Source of the DNA: Micromonospora peucetia
Lineage (GTDB): Bacteria; Actinomycetota; Actinomycetes; Mycobacteriales; Micromonosporaceae
Assembly (NCBI RefSeq): GCF_900091625.1
Contig: NZ_FMIC01000002.1
Coordinates: 2,232,001-2,296,000 of the forward strand
Reading direction: 5' to 3'
Length of the DNA: 64,000 nucleotides
The position numbers and the translations under genes were made by a program. The notes below the pieces were generated by a model. That model made no database searches and had not been told where the DNA came from. It saw only the letters and a program-made list of their open reading frames with translations. Positions 26,899 to 35,585 of this stretch are shown here, in pieces; within the stretch, counting starts at the first letter, position 1, and each line of letters starts with the position of its first letter.

Positions 26899-28416
26899 AT
26901 GACGACCTCACCGCTCGATCGGGCTGCCGACTCCTTCGCCGCCGAGATCGCCCGGCACCGCACCGGGCGGGGGCTGTCCAAGAAACAGCTCGCCACCCAG
27001 ATGGGGTTCGACCCGTCGTACGTCAGCCACGTCGAGGGGCGGCGGCACCGACCCACCGAAGACTTCGCCCGCCGGGCCGAGGCCGTACTGGAGGCCAGCG
27101 GCGCGATCTGGCAGCGCTTCAAGGAGTACGACGAACTGCGCCACGCCCGGGCCGAACGGGCGCACCGGGACCCACCCGTGCCCGGGCAGTGGATGCCGCC
27201 CGGCACCGGCCTCATCGTCGAGCGGGAACTCGCCACCCTCACCTACCTGGACGACGCGTACCGCTGCGTCATCCGGCGTGAGCTCTACAACGCCGGCACC
27301 GAGCCGGTCACCCGCTACCTGGTGCGGGTCGCCGTCGACCGCTACCCCAACGACCCGGGGCGCTCCAACCTGCACCACCGGGAACACCCGCTCACCTTCG
27401 CCGAGCTGCGGCTGCGGGCGTACCGGGAGGACGGGATCGAGCGGGAGGCGATGCACTGGCGAGCCAAGCACGACCGGGACGCCTTCAAGGAGCTGTGGCT
27501 GCTCTTCGAGAACGCCGACCGGCGCTTCCCCCTCTACCCCGGAGACCGGGCCACCATTGAGTACGCATACTGCGTCGGGCACGACAAGTGGGGCCCCTGG
27601 TTCCAGCGGGCGGTCCGGCTGCCCACCCGGCAGATGGCCGTACGCCTGGACCTCCCGGCGGCGCTCGACCCGCAGGTCTGGGGCGCGGAAACCTCGCTCT
27701 CGGCGGAGGAGGGCCCGCTGCGCACACCGGTGACCAGGCAGGAGGACGCCGACCGGTTGATCTTCGACTGGTCGACCGACGACCCGCCGCTCAACGCGCG
27801 GTACCGGTTGCAGTGGCGGTTCCGCGGCCGGCCGGACGCCGAGCCGGAGGAAACCGGGCGGGCCCGGCCCAGCGACCGGATGCGCGGCATCGGCATCGTG
27901 CAGCGCGACGCCGACCTGCTCCGCCAGCCGGCGCGCCCGTTCGACCTGCCCCGCGAGAAGCAGGAAGCCCGGGAGGTGGCCGACCGCCTCGCGGCGACCC
28001 TGGTCCGCCTCGACGAACTCCATCCGTTCCGCAAGGGCGTCGGCATCGCCGCCCCGCAACTCGGCCTCGGCCGGGCGGTGGCGGTTGTCCGGCCCCCCGA
28101 CCGGTCCGCCGACCCTGTCGTGCTGCTCAACCCCCGGGTGGTCGACGCCTCCCCCGACAGCGACGAACAGTACGAGGGATGCCTTTCCTTCTTCGACCAC
28201 CGTGGCCTGGTGCCCCGGCCGCTCCGGCTCGACGTGGAGCACGCCCGGTACGACGGCAGCCGGATCATCACCTCGTTCGAGTTCGGCATGGCCCGGCTCG
28301 TCGCCCACGAGATAGACCACCTGGAGGGGCGGCTCTACGTCGACCGGATGACACCGGGAGTGCCGCTGGTCCCCGTCGAGGAATACCGCGAGACCGGCCG
28401 CCCCTGGCGTTACTGA
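26899..28416 (+). CDS. XRE-type HTH fused to peptide deformylase domain
   Basis: The 505-residue protein has an N-terminal XRE helix-turn-helix (LSKKQLATQMGFDPSYVSHVEGRRHRP). A middle beta-rich region of about 200 residues of unknown function follows (YRCVIRRELYNAGTEPVTRYLV). The C-terminal domain has all three deformylase motifs: GVGIAAPQLG (GxGxAAPQ), EGCLSF and HEIDHLEG (HExDH). Free deformylases are about 170-200 residues and remove formyl groups from nascent proteins. Here the catalytic metal site is intact. GAGGAAG lies just before ATG 26899. The fusion suggests a dedicated or regulatory role rather than the housekeeping one. Confidence 0.85.
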   Translation: MTTSPLDRAADSFAAEIARHRTGRGLSKKQLATQMGFDPSYVSHVEGRRHRPTEDFARRAEAVLEASGAIWQRFKEYDELRHARAERAHRDPPVPGQWMPPGTGLIVERELATLTYLDDAYRCVIRRELYNAGTEPVTRYLVRVAVDRYPNDPGRSNLHHREHPLTFAELRLRAYREDGIEREAMHWRAKHDRDAFKELWLLFENADRRFPLYPGDRATIEYAYCVGHDKWGPWFQRAVRLPTRQMAVRLDLPAALDPQVWGAETSLSAEEGPLRTPVTRQEDADRLIFDWSTDDPPLNARYRLQWRFRGRPDAEPEETGRARPSDRMRGIGIVQRDADLLRQPARPFDLPREKQEAREVADRLAATLVRLDELHPFRKGVGIAAPQLGLGRAVAVVRPPDRSADPVVLLNPRVVDASPDSDEQYEGCLSFFDHRGLVPRPLRLDVEHARYDGSRIITSFEFGMARLVAHEIDHLEGRLYVDRMTPGVPLVPVEEYRETGRPWRY

Positions 28417-28452
28417 CCTTCGCGCACCGGCACCCGATTTCGCTTCCGGGCG

Positions 28453-28505
28453 GCACGACCACGTCCGCACGGGTGGGAAGGACGGCCGGGCGGACGTGGT
28501 CGTGC
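28453..28505. terminator. Bidirectional terminator hairpin
   Basis: GCACGACCACGTCCGC (28453-28468) is perfectly complementary to 28490-28505 with a 21-nt loop, between the convergent deformylase-fusion and flavohemoglobin genes. Confidence 0.75.
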
Positions 28506-28593
28506 GGGGCGGTGCCGGTCCGCCCGTTGGGGGACCGGGGCGCGTGCCCCAGGGGGCAGAGGCACGCGCCCCGGTATGGGGGGAGGAAAGCTT

Positions 28594-29712
28594 CTAGAGG
28601 TTGCCGAAGGTGTCGTAGCGGGTGTTCTCCGGCGGAACGCCGTCCTCGGCGAGGACCCGGAGGGTGGCCCGGACCATGCGGGCGGAACCCGAGACGTAAC
28701 AGTCGTGCGCCGTCCACGGGCCGTACCGGCTGACCACGTCGGGGACGTCACCCAGCTCGCCGTCGAAGTCGGGATCCTCGCTGCACGCCGGAGTGACCGA
28801 CAGCCACGGGTGCGCGGCCACCAGTTCCTGGAGCCCGGCCAGGCCGTACAGGTCGGCCGCCGTACGGGCACCGTAGAAGACGTGCACCCAGCGGGTCCGG
28901 TTGTGGCTCGCCAACTCCTCCACGAGCGCCTTGACCGGAGCCAGCCCGACGCCACCCGCCACGCAGAGGATGTCCCGCTCGGAGGAGCGGTCCAGCGTCA
29001 TCGACCCCATCGGCGCCGCCACTCGGAGCAGGTCGCCGGGCTTCACCCGGCGGATCAGCGCACCGGAGAGCCAGCCGGCGCCCTTGGGCGTACGGACGTG
29101 GAACTCCAGCAGGTTGTCGTCGTTCGGGGCGTTCGCCACCGAGTAGGTGCGCCACACCCGGGGAAGGTGGCGGGGCGCCTCCACGCTCACGTACTGGCCG
29201 GCCTTCCACGACAGCGGATGCTGCAACGCCCGACAGGTCAGCACCGCCGTGTCCGGGCCGTACCGCTCGTGCGCCAGCACCTCCGCGTGCCAGAACGGCG
29301 GATTGCCGTCGGCCGCCGCGCCGGCCAGCATCCTCTCCGAGATCGCCGCGTACGCGTCCCGCCACGCCTGGTCGTACTCCAGGTTCCAGCCGTCGCCGGC
29401 GATGCTGCGCAGCGCGTCGAGCAGCGCGACGCCCATGGTCTCGTAGTGCGTCGCCTCGACGTGGTACTTCCGGTGGTCGCGGCCCAGCGAACGCAGGTAC
29501 TCGTCGAAGCTCTCCGGGTCGCCGACGACCTGCGCGGCGGTGACGATCGCCTCCAGGATCCGATCGCCCTGCCCGGTCATCTCCACCGGGAAGAGCTTCC
29601 GCAGCTCGGGGTCGAGGAGGAAGAGCCGGGCATAGAAGTGACCGCTCAGCCGCTTCCGGTGCTCCTCGACCAGGGTCCAGCTCTCCTTCAGCAGCCTTGC
29701 GAAGTCGTCCAC
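28594..29712 (-). CDS. Flavohemoglobin-like NO dioxygenase
   Basis: The 372-residue protein joins a globin domain (residues 1-140, proximal-His region RDHRKYHVEATHYETMG) to a ferredoxin-reductase-like half. That half has the FAD motif RTYSVA and the NAD motif CVAGGVGLAPVKALVEEL. This is the Hmp layout, which turns nitric oxide into nitrate with NAD(P)H. Its length is a little below the usual 390-400. A perfect 7-bp dyad 66 bp upstream of ATG 29712 may be its operator. Confidence 0.9.
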   Translation of the reverse strand: MDDFARLLKESWTLVEEHRKRLSGHFYARLFLLDPELRKLFPVEMTGQGDRILEAIVTAAQVVGDPESFDEYLRSLGRDHRKYHVEATHYETMGVALLDALRSIAGDGWNLEYDQAWRDAYAAISERMLAGAAADGNPPFWHAEVLAHERYGPDTAVLTCRALQHPLSWKAGQYVSVEAPRHLPRVWRTYSVANAPNDDNLLEFHVRTPKGAGWLSGALIRRVKPGDLLRVAAPMGSMTLDRSSERDILCVAGGVGLAPVKALVEELASHNRTRWVHVFYGARTAADLYGLAGLQELVAAHPWLSVTPACSEDPDFDGELGDVPDVVSRYGPWTAHDCYVSGSARMVRATLRVLAEDGVPPENTRYDTFGNL

Positions 29713-29777
29713 GGCGTGCTCCTTCTCCTGACGGCGGATCGGGCGCCCATAGAATGTCCACGGAGAGTGTCGGCCGG

Positions 29778-29794
29778 TCGCACAGAATGTGCGA
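29778..29794. promoter_or_regulatory. Palindrome upstream of flavohemoglobin gene
   Basis: TCGCACA-gaa-TGTGCGA is a perfect 7-bp dyad, 66 bp upstream of the flavohemoglobin start. It is a candidate operator for a nitrosative-stress regulator; I cannot name which. Confidence 0.4.
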
Positions 29795-29942
29795 TCGGCT
29801 CGTGAGGTTCGTTCGGGCGGGGCGGCAGTTGCCCAGCGCCGGGATCCTGGTGGTGCCGCAGTGCCGCAGTGCCGCCGATCCCGGTGGTGCCGCAGTGCCG
29901 TGCCGCCGACCGGCGAGCGCGCGCGTCGGGCAGAGTGGTGCG

Positions 29943-30713
29943 GTGACCGTTGAGCTGGAACGCCCGGCGACCCGCCGGATGCTCGGCACCGAGACGCTGC
30001 TCGTGCTCGGCCTCTCGCTCGGCCAGTCCGCCGTCTACGCGATGGTGTCGATCATCGCGAAGCTGACCGCCGACGGGCCGCTGTCGAAGCAGACCGCCGC
30101 ACTCAACACCTCGGCGTCACCCCGGCCGTGGCTGGACCTGACATACCAGCTGCTCGGGATCGTCTTCGCGCTGCTGCCGGTGCTGCTCGCCGTACACCTG
30201 CTGGCGCGGGACCCCGGCGACCCGGCACGGACGCTCGGCCTGGACGCCCGGCGGCCCGGCCAGGACCTGGCCCGCGGCGCCGGCCTGGCCGCGCTGATCG
30301 GCCTGCCCGGGCTGGCGCTGTTCTGGGCGGCGGCCCAGCTCGGCGTCAACGCCACGCTGGTGCCGGCCGCGCTGCCCGAGGTCTGGTGGACGGTGCCGGT
30401 GCTGATCCTCGCCGCAGTGCAGAACTCGGTGCTGGAGGAGGTGATCGTGGTCGGCTACCTGGTCACCCGGCTGCGCCAACTCCGGTGGCGGATCGTCGCG
30501 ATCGTCGCGACCAGCGCCCTGCTACGCGGCTCCTACCACCTCTATCAGGGCTTCGGCGCCTTCCTCGGCAACGTGGTGATGGGCGTCCTGTTCAGCCTCT
30601 TCTACCTGCGCACCCGCCGGGTCATGCCGCTGGTCGTCGCGCACACGCTGCTCGACATCGTCGCCTTCGTCGGCTACGCCCTGCTGCCGAAGGAATGGTT
30701 CGACTGGCTGTGA
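29943..30713 (+). CDS. CPBP-family intramembrane metalloprotease
   Basis: The 256-residue membrane protein has about 7 helices and the CPBP (CAAX-like) motifs: NSVLEEVIVVGYLVTRL (EE motif), RGSYHLYQGFGAFLGN (motif 2 His) and VVAHTLLDIVAF (motif 3 His). Family members cleave membrane substrates, and some protect against bacteriocins. GTG 29943 is taken as the start; the reading upstream to 29697 is Arg/Pro-rich non-coding-like sequence. Confidence 0.85.
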   Translation: MTVELERPATRRMLGTETLLVLGLSLGQSAVYAMVSIIAKLTADGPLSKQTAALNTSASPRPWLDLTYQLLGIVFALLPVLLAVHLLARDPGDPARTLGLDARRPGQDLARGAGLAALIGLPGLALFWAAAQLGVNATLVPAALPEVWWTVPVLILAAVQNSVLEEVIVVGYLVTRLRQLRWRIVAIVATSALLRGSYHLYQGFGAFLGNVVMGVLFSLFYLRTRRVMPLVVAHTLLDIVAFVGYALLPKEWFDWL

Positions 30714-30808
30714 GGCGCCGCTCTGCCCTTGCGCCCCCTTCGCCGGCCCCCGTCTTTGCCGGCCCTCTCCGCCGGCCCCTCTTTCGCGCCGGCCCCTCTT
30801 TCGCCGGT

Positions 30809-30858
30809 AGATCTTGGTAGGAAACCGCCCCTCCGGGGGCACTTTCGTACCAAGATCT
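30809..30858. terminator. Intergenic hairpin with AGATCTTGGTA arms
   Basis: AGATCTTGGTA (30809-30819) pairs exactly with TACCAAGATCT (30848-30858), and an inner CCCCTCC/GGGGG stem lies between. It separates the convergent CPBP and EcsC-like genes and resembles the 22910-22984 repeat. Confidence 0.6.
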
Positions 30859-30896
30859 CCAGCCGTCGCCGCGGTTCCGCAGCCGTCGTGTTCCGC

Positions 30897-32291
30897 TCAG
30901 CCGGTCGGCGGTCGCCGGTAGGCGGTGATCGCGCGGGCGGCGAGCCGCTCGGCCGCCGCCGCGTCGCCGGCCGCCGCCGCGAGCAGCGCCAGGCCCGGCA
31001 GCAGCCGGGACGCCAGCCGCAGCGCCAACCAGCCGCCCGCCTGGGCGACCAGCGGCGCCGCCAGCCGCCACGCGGCCTCCGCCGCCCGGGGCCAGCCCGC
31101 CGCGCCGGGTTCGTCTGCCGACCGCGCTGCCGCCAACGCGACCCGCGCGCTCTCGGCGTCCGGGTGCACGCGGGTCAGCACCAGCAACTCCACCGCCCGC
31201 TCCGGATCGGCCGGGTCCCGGCCGTACGCCGCCGCCAGGTGCAGCACCAGGTTGGCCTGCGCCCACAACACCGCAGCCAGCTCAGCCACCGGCGCGAAGA
31301 GCCCCGCCAGCGCGGCGGTCGCCCCGCCCGCCCCAGCCTGCCGGACGAACCGCCGGGTCGCGAGCCGCGCCAACCCGTCGGCACCCGCGTCGGGGTACGC
31401 GTCGCGGAGCCGCTGCGCCCAGTCGCGGGCGCGCGGCCCGACCGCCTCGACGGCGGCCAGGGCCAGCAGCTCCGGCGCGAAGGCGGGATGCTCGAGCACC
31501 CGCGCGGCAGCCACCCGAAGGACCGTTTCCGGCGTACGCCCCAGTGGGGCGCTCGCCACCACGGCGTCGGTGTCGGCGGCCGGGGCCGGTGCTGGGCTCG
31601 GGGCCGGGACCTCGGTCACGGCTGAGACTTCGGTCTGCGGGGCCTCGGTCGGGGTCGGGGCCTCGGTCGGGGTTGAGGCCTCGGTCGGGGCCGGGGCGAG
31701 CGTCGTCGGGGCAGTCTTCTTCGCGGGTGTCGATCTCCGGGCGGGCGCGGTCTTTGCCTCGGACGTGGCATTTCGGGCGGGTTCGGACCCTGCGGCTGGT
31801 GTGGCCTTCTTCGCGGCAGCCTTCTTCCCGGGTGCCTTCCTGGCGGCAGGCGTCTTCCGCCCGGGCGCGGCGTTCCCGCCGGAGGACTTCGGGCTCGCGG
31901 CTGACTGGCCCACAGCGGTGTCTGTGGCGGAGGCCGGTTGCTTCGCAGCGGTGTCTGTGGCGGACGTCAGTTGGTCTGCGGTCGAGGCTGGTAGGTCGCC
32001 GCTGGTGTGCGGGACGTCACTCTTGCTTATTTCCTTCGCTGAATCGGGAAGCTCCCGTGGCGCAGGCTCGGCCGAGCGGTCGGCCTGGCGGGGCAGCGGC
32101 GAATCGGCCGAAGGCGGTTGGAAGAGCACGGCGGGCGCTGGCTTCGCCCGCCGGGGGCGCTTCCCGGAATCCTCCGGGCCGGCCGGCCCGGGTGGTGCGG
32201 GAGGCGGGCTGAAGGCTGCCTTCGGGGAGCGTCGACGCGCTCCCTCAGCAGGCTCTCGGCGGGTCGGCTCGCGCGGCGGCTGCTCCTGCAT
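30897..32291 (-). CDS. EcsC-like protein with long Lys/Ala/Pro-rich N-terminal region
   Basis: The 464-residue protein has a low-complexity N-terminal half (about residues 1-260) with histone-H1-like KKAAAKKATPAAG runs and TPTEAPTPTEAP repeats. The C-terminal helical domain is VLEHPAFAPELLALAAVEAVG, then LVLHLAAAYGRDPADPERAVELLVL. The latter, with Gly-Arg-Asp-Pro, resembles EcsC-family domains. The lysine-rich part could bind nucleic acid or be a flexible linker. It stands alone between convergent neighbours and the tRNA pair. Function is unknown. Confidence 0.6.
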   Translation of the reverse strand: MQEQPPREPTRREPAEGARRRSPKAAFSPPPAPPGPAGPEDSGKRPRRAKPAPAVLFQPPSADSPLPRQADRSAEPAPRELPDSAKEISKSDVPHTSGDLPASTADQLTSATDTAAKQPASATDTAVGQSAASPKSSGGNAAPGRKTPAARKAPGKKAAAKKATPAAGSEPARNATSEAKTAPARRSTPAKKTAPTTLAPAPTEASTPTEAPTPTEAPQTEVSAVTEVPAPSPAPAPAADTDAVVASAPLGRTPETVLRVAAARVLEHPAFAPELLALAAVEAVGPRARDWAQRLRDAYPDAGADGLARLATRRFVRQAGAGGATAALAGLFAPVAELAAVLWAQANLVLHLAAAYGRDPADPERAVELLVLTRVHPDAESARVALAAARSADEPGAAGWPRAAEAAWRLAAPLVAQAGGWLALRLASRLLPGLALLAAAAGDAAAAERLAARAITAYRRPPTG

Positions 32292-32471
32292 ATCGATGGA
32301 GCGTAGTCCCGATCACGCCCCCGCACAGCGGAGAAAGGCGAGACCGGGACGAAGCCCCGGCCAGGTGAGGGCACCTCGCCACGTCAGGCGGAGGGACGGA
32401 CAGGGAAGTCGCTTTGCTCCTGATGGGTGGGGCCCTGTATCCTCGGGCGCGGTGGTCTGCAGGGCCACCAG

Positions 32472-32562
32472 GGAGACTTCGCCTAGTCTGGTCTATGGCG
32501 CCGCACTGCTAATGCGGTTGGGGTCTTAAAGCCCCTCCCGGGTTCGAATCCCGGAGTCTCCG
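32472..32562 (+). tRNA. tRNA-Ser(GCT)
   Basis: A 91-nt class II tRNA: acceptor GGAGACT/AGTCTCC, anticodon loop CTGCTAA giving anticodon GCT, a long variable arm and T-loop TTCGAAT. Confidence 0.95.
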
Positions 32563-32598
32563 CGCGAAAGCCGGGTGTGTAGACTGGCTGAGCACCGG

Positions 32599-32671
32599 GC
32601 GCCCGTAGCTCAATGGATAGAGCATCTGACTACGGATCAGAAGGTTAGGGGTTCGAGTCCCTTCGGGCGCA
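32599..32671 (+). tRNA. tRNA-Arg(ACG)
   Basis: A 73-nt class I tRNA: acceptor GCGCCCG/CGGGCGC, D-arm TAGCTCAATGGATAGAGCA, anticodon loop CTACGGA giving ACG (to be edited to ICG), T-loop TTCGAGT. It lies 36 bp after tRNA-Ser(GCT). Confidence 0.95.
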
Positions 32672-32677
32672 CCTCCA

Positions 32678-32712
32678 GAAATGGCCTCCCACCTGCGGTG
32701 GGAGGCCATTTC
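32678..32712. terminator. Terminator after the tRNA pair
   Basis: GAAATGGCCTCCCAC pairs perfectly with 32698-32712 across a 5-nt loop, directly downstream of tRNA-Arg. Confidence 0.8.
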
Positions 32713-32739
32713 GCTCTCCCGGGAAGGCCGGGCAGGGAT

Positions 32740-33603
32740 CACCAGACCTTCCGGCTGCTCACGGATTGCTCACGGGGCCTTCCGCTTGTGCGCGACGGCG
32801 CAGCCGGCGAACCGGATCGCGACCCCGTCACCGTGATCCAGACGGTTGTCGACGCTGGTATCCGCATGATCGACACCGCCGATGCGTACGGCAACGAGGA
32901 GCTTGTCGGCCGCGCCATCCGCTCCCGGCGTGACCACGTGATGTTGGCCAGCAAGTTCGGCCTCCGGCCGCGCCCGGACACACCTCAAGGCTTCGATGTC
33001 CGAGCCGACCCCGCATACGTGCGACACGCCTGCGACGCCAGCCTGAAGCGGCTGGGCATCGGAGTCATCGACCTGTACTACCTGCACCACCGCAGCGACA
33101 CGGTCCCCATCGAGGAGACCGTCGGTGCCATGGCGGAACTGATCACCGACGGAAAAGTGCGCGCGCTCGGACTCTCGAACGTCAGCGCCGAGGATCTGCA
33201 CCGCGTCCAGGCCGTGCACCCGATCGCAGCGCTGCAGGAACGGTGGTCGCTGACCGATCGCGGCGTCGAGGACGGCCCACTGTCCGCCGCAGCCAGGCAT
33301 CACGTGGCCATCGTGGCGCACTCACCGACATCCCATGGCCTACTCCACCAGGAGCCGCATGACGGCGGCGCGACCGCGCACCCGCAAGCGATCCTGGCAC
33401 GCATCGCCCGGCAACTCCGCGCCACGCCTGGGCAAGTCGCGCTGGCCTGGGTTCACCACCGCGAGCCCATCCATGGACTCAGAGTCATCCCGCTTCCCGG
33501 AACCACACGGATCAGCCACGCCCGAGCGAACATCGCAGCCGCCGATCTCGAACTGCCCGAAGAAGCGCTGCAACAGCTCGACACCATGCATGCCAGGCGG
33601 TGA
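32740..33603 (+). pseudogene. 5'-truncated aldo/keto reductase
   Basis: From about 32825 the frame matches aldo/keto reductases. It has VVDAGIRMIDTADAYGNEELVGRAI (catalytic Asp and Tyr), DHVMLASKFG (catalytic Lys), DLYYLHHRSD, then VRALGLSNVS and a C-terminal VIPLPGTTRISHARANI. The usual first 35-40 residues (TRPLGxxGLxVSxIGLGC) are missing, and the frame simply runs in from the tRNA-Arg terminator. The segment after AALQERWSLTDR is also shortened. It is probably inactive, trimmed by an insertion or deletion next to the tRNA. Confidence 0.65.
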
Positions 33604-33689
33604 CACGCGCACCCAGGCGATCATTGGCGGTGACGGTCGAGTGATCCACGCATCTGGCTTCCGGCAGCGCACCATGTCGTCGGCGTGGG

Positions 33690-33722
33690 GGAAGGTTCGA
33701 ATCCTGCCGGGCACTTCGAAGA
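33690..33722 (+). other. tRNA-like 3' end (possible integration scar)
   Basis: GGAAGGTTCGAATCCTGCCG continues into GGCAC and looks like a T-arm plus acceptor 3' strand (T-loop TTCGAAT, stem with one mismatch). No 5' half is present. It resembles the tail of an Arg-type tRNA and may be an attachment-site remnant. The rest of 33604-33936 shows no gene. Confidence 0.35.
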
Positions 33723-33936
33723 TCAGCCACCCTTCCTGGTCGGTCGGAGGCCCGTCTTGTTCGGAGGTCCTCCTCAGCCCGCTGTTCGCCGCCGGTCGGG
33801 GACCGATCAAGGATTGATCTTGGTTCGTGGAGCGAGAAGTCGGTCGGGGCGACCCGGACCGGCCCTGCGCGGCCTGCTCGCTCCGTTTCCGATGGCGAGC
33901 GGCTGACCGCGTGGGCCGGCCGGTGACAGGGCCAGG

Positions 33937-35187
33937 TCAGAGCGCCGGGGACAGGTGCAGGAGACGGTTGGGCGAGCCGGCCCCCGGGTTGATCACGACC
34001 GGGCTGGCGACGCTGAACAGGTAGCTGGCCACCTGGGCCGGTGTCCAGGTCGGGTTGTTGCTGAGCACCCGAGCGGCGACGCCGGCGACGAGCGGCGCGG
34101 CGTGTGAGGTGCCGCTGATCGTCTGGGTCGCGGTGATCGAGTTCCACCAGGCCGACGTGATGCGCTCGCCGGGAGCGAAGATGTCCAGGCAGGGACCGAA
34201 GTTGGACCAGCTTGCCCGGTTGTCGTTCGTCAACGTCGCGCCTACGGTCAGCGCGGTCGGCACCGACGCGGGTGAGACGGTGCAGGCGCTCACGTTCGAG
34301 TTGCCGGCCGGAACCGTTACCGTGATGCCGTCGGCGACCGCGTTCGTCACTGCGGTGTTGAGCGCGACGGTGGGGCTGGTCAGCACGCCGATGTTCGCCA
34401 CGGCCGGCTGCCCGGCGAGGTGGTTGGCGATCATCCAGTTGATCCCGTTGATCAACATCGACAGCGTGCTCGGCAGGGCGCAGTCGAACACCTTGACCGC
34501 GACCAGCACAACGTTCTTGGCCGCCCCGTAGGTCGTCCCGCCGACGGTGCCGGCGACGTGGGTGCCGTGCCCGCTGCAGTCGTTGGCCGGGAGCACGCCG
34601 TCGACGGCGTCGTAGCCGTACACCGCCTGGCCGCCGAAGTCGACATGGCTGATCTGGATCCCGCTGTCCACGATGTACGCCCGGACGCCGGTCCCGACAC
34701 TGGTGAAGTTGTAGGTACCACTGAGTCCCAGGGATGCGTCGATCCGGTCGAGGTTCCACGGCGCGTTCGTCTGGGTGGTGGCCAAGCTGGTCAAACGGTC
34801 CTGCTCCACGACCGCTACCGCCGGGTCGGCGGCCAGCCGGCGGGCCACCAACTCGGAGGTCCGCACGGAGAAGCCGTTCAGCGCGTCGTGCCAGACCTGG
34901 TCCGGGCGGAAGCCGTACCGGTCGGCGAGGCGGGACACGCCAGCCTGCCGATCGCCGACCGTACCGCCGCTGTCCTTGAGGGTGACCACGTAGCTGCCGG
35001 GAACGGGGGTGGCGTTGCCGGTGCCGAGGATCTCGCCGGTCGTCCCGGACGGCGGTTCGGTAGCGGGTGTCGCAGTGGCCGGTCCGGCAGCCACGGTGAG
35101 GAGCATGACCGTGGTGGCGAGCGTGGCCATGGCGGCCGTTCCGGCTCGACGCTCGCGGGCGAAGATCGTGTGGCGGTGGAGTCCCAT
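33937..35187 (-). CDS. Secreted subtilisin-family (S8) serine protease
   Basis: The 416-residue preproprotein has a signal peptide (residues 1-40, twin-Arg-like start ending in GPATATPA). An I9-type propeptide follows (GSYVVTLKDSGG...VEQDRLTSL). The proteinase-K-like catalytic domain has Asp174 (YIVDSG), His207 (SGHGTHVAG), the oxyanion Asn (VPAGNSN) and the nucleophile Ser in GTSHAAPLVAG, where His replaces the more common Met. GGGAGG precedes ATG 35187, which rules out the longer reading. It is single and flanked by degraded mobile DNA. Confidence 0.9.
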   Translation of the reverse strand: MGLHRHTIFARERRAGTAAMATLATTVMLLTVAAGPATATPATEPPSGTTGEILGTGNATPVPGSYVVTLKDSGGTVGDRQAGVSRLADRYGFRPDQVWHDALNGFSVRTSELVARRLAADPAVAVVEQDRLTSLATTQTNAPWNLDRIDASLGLSGTYNFTSVGTGVRAYIVDSGIQISHVDFGGQAVYGYDAVDGVLPANDCSGHGTHVAGTVGGTTYGAAKNVVLVAVKVFDCALPSTLSMLINGINWMIANHLAGQPAVANIGVLTSPTVALNTAVTNAVADGITVTVPAGNSNVSACTVSPASVPTALTVGATLTNDNRASWSNFGPCLDIFAPGERITSAWWNSITATQTISGTSHAAPLVAGVAARVLSNNPTWTPAQVASYLFSVASPVVINPGAGSPNRLLHLSPAL

Positions 35188-35439
35188 CTCCCAGCCTCCC
35201 TCTGTTCCGGCCATTCCGGCGGGCGTACGACGCGCCGATTGAATGGTCCGAACGGTTTTGCTGGATCGTACAGCCGATATGTGGCCGGATTCCATCGTGA
35301 AATTCATCAATTCAATCGATGGGAGTCTTTTTGGGCATGGAGTGAGAAGAGTTCTGGCCCGGTGTATCAGGGCTGCTTCCGGGGCCTCGACTGCGGCTGC
35401 TGCTGCCTGCGGGGGCCGCAAGGGGGCGCCGGGCAGTAC

Positions 35440-35585
35440 TCCGGCACGTTGGTAAGGTCGCAACTGCCAGATCGGGTGAGTGTCCACGCGGTGACCGACA
35501 CCGCCTCGCGTCCTCTCGATTGGCGGCTGTTCCTGCCGACCTCGCGGGACGAGCAAGGCGTCGACGAGGCCGACTGCCCCGATGT
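35440..35585 (+). pseudogene. IS701-family transposase fragment
   Basis: One frame reads NCQIG, a TGA stop, then VSVHAVTDTASRPLDWRLFLP, the conserved core of IS701-type transposases with an inserted stop. Nothing else of the transposase is recognisable, so this is residual debris of an old insertion. The DNA between it and 35188 holds no gene. Confidence 0.7.
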
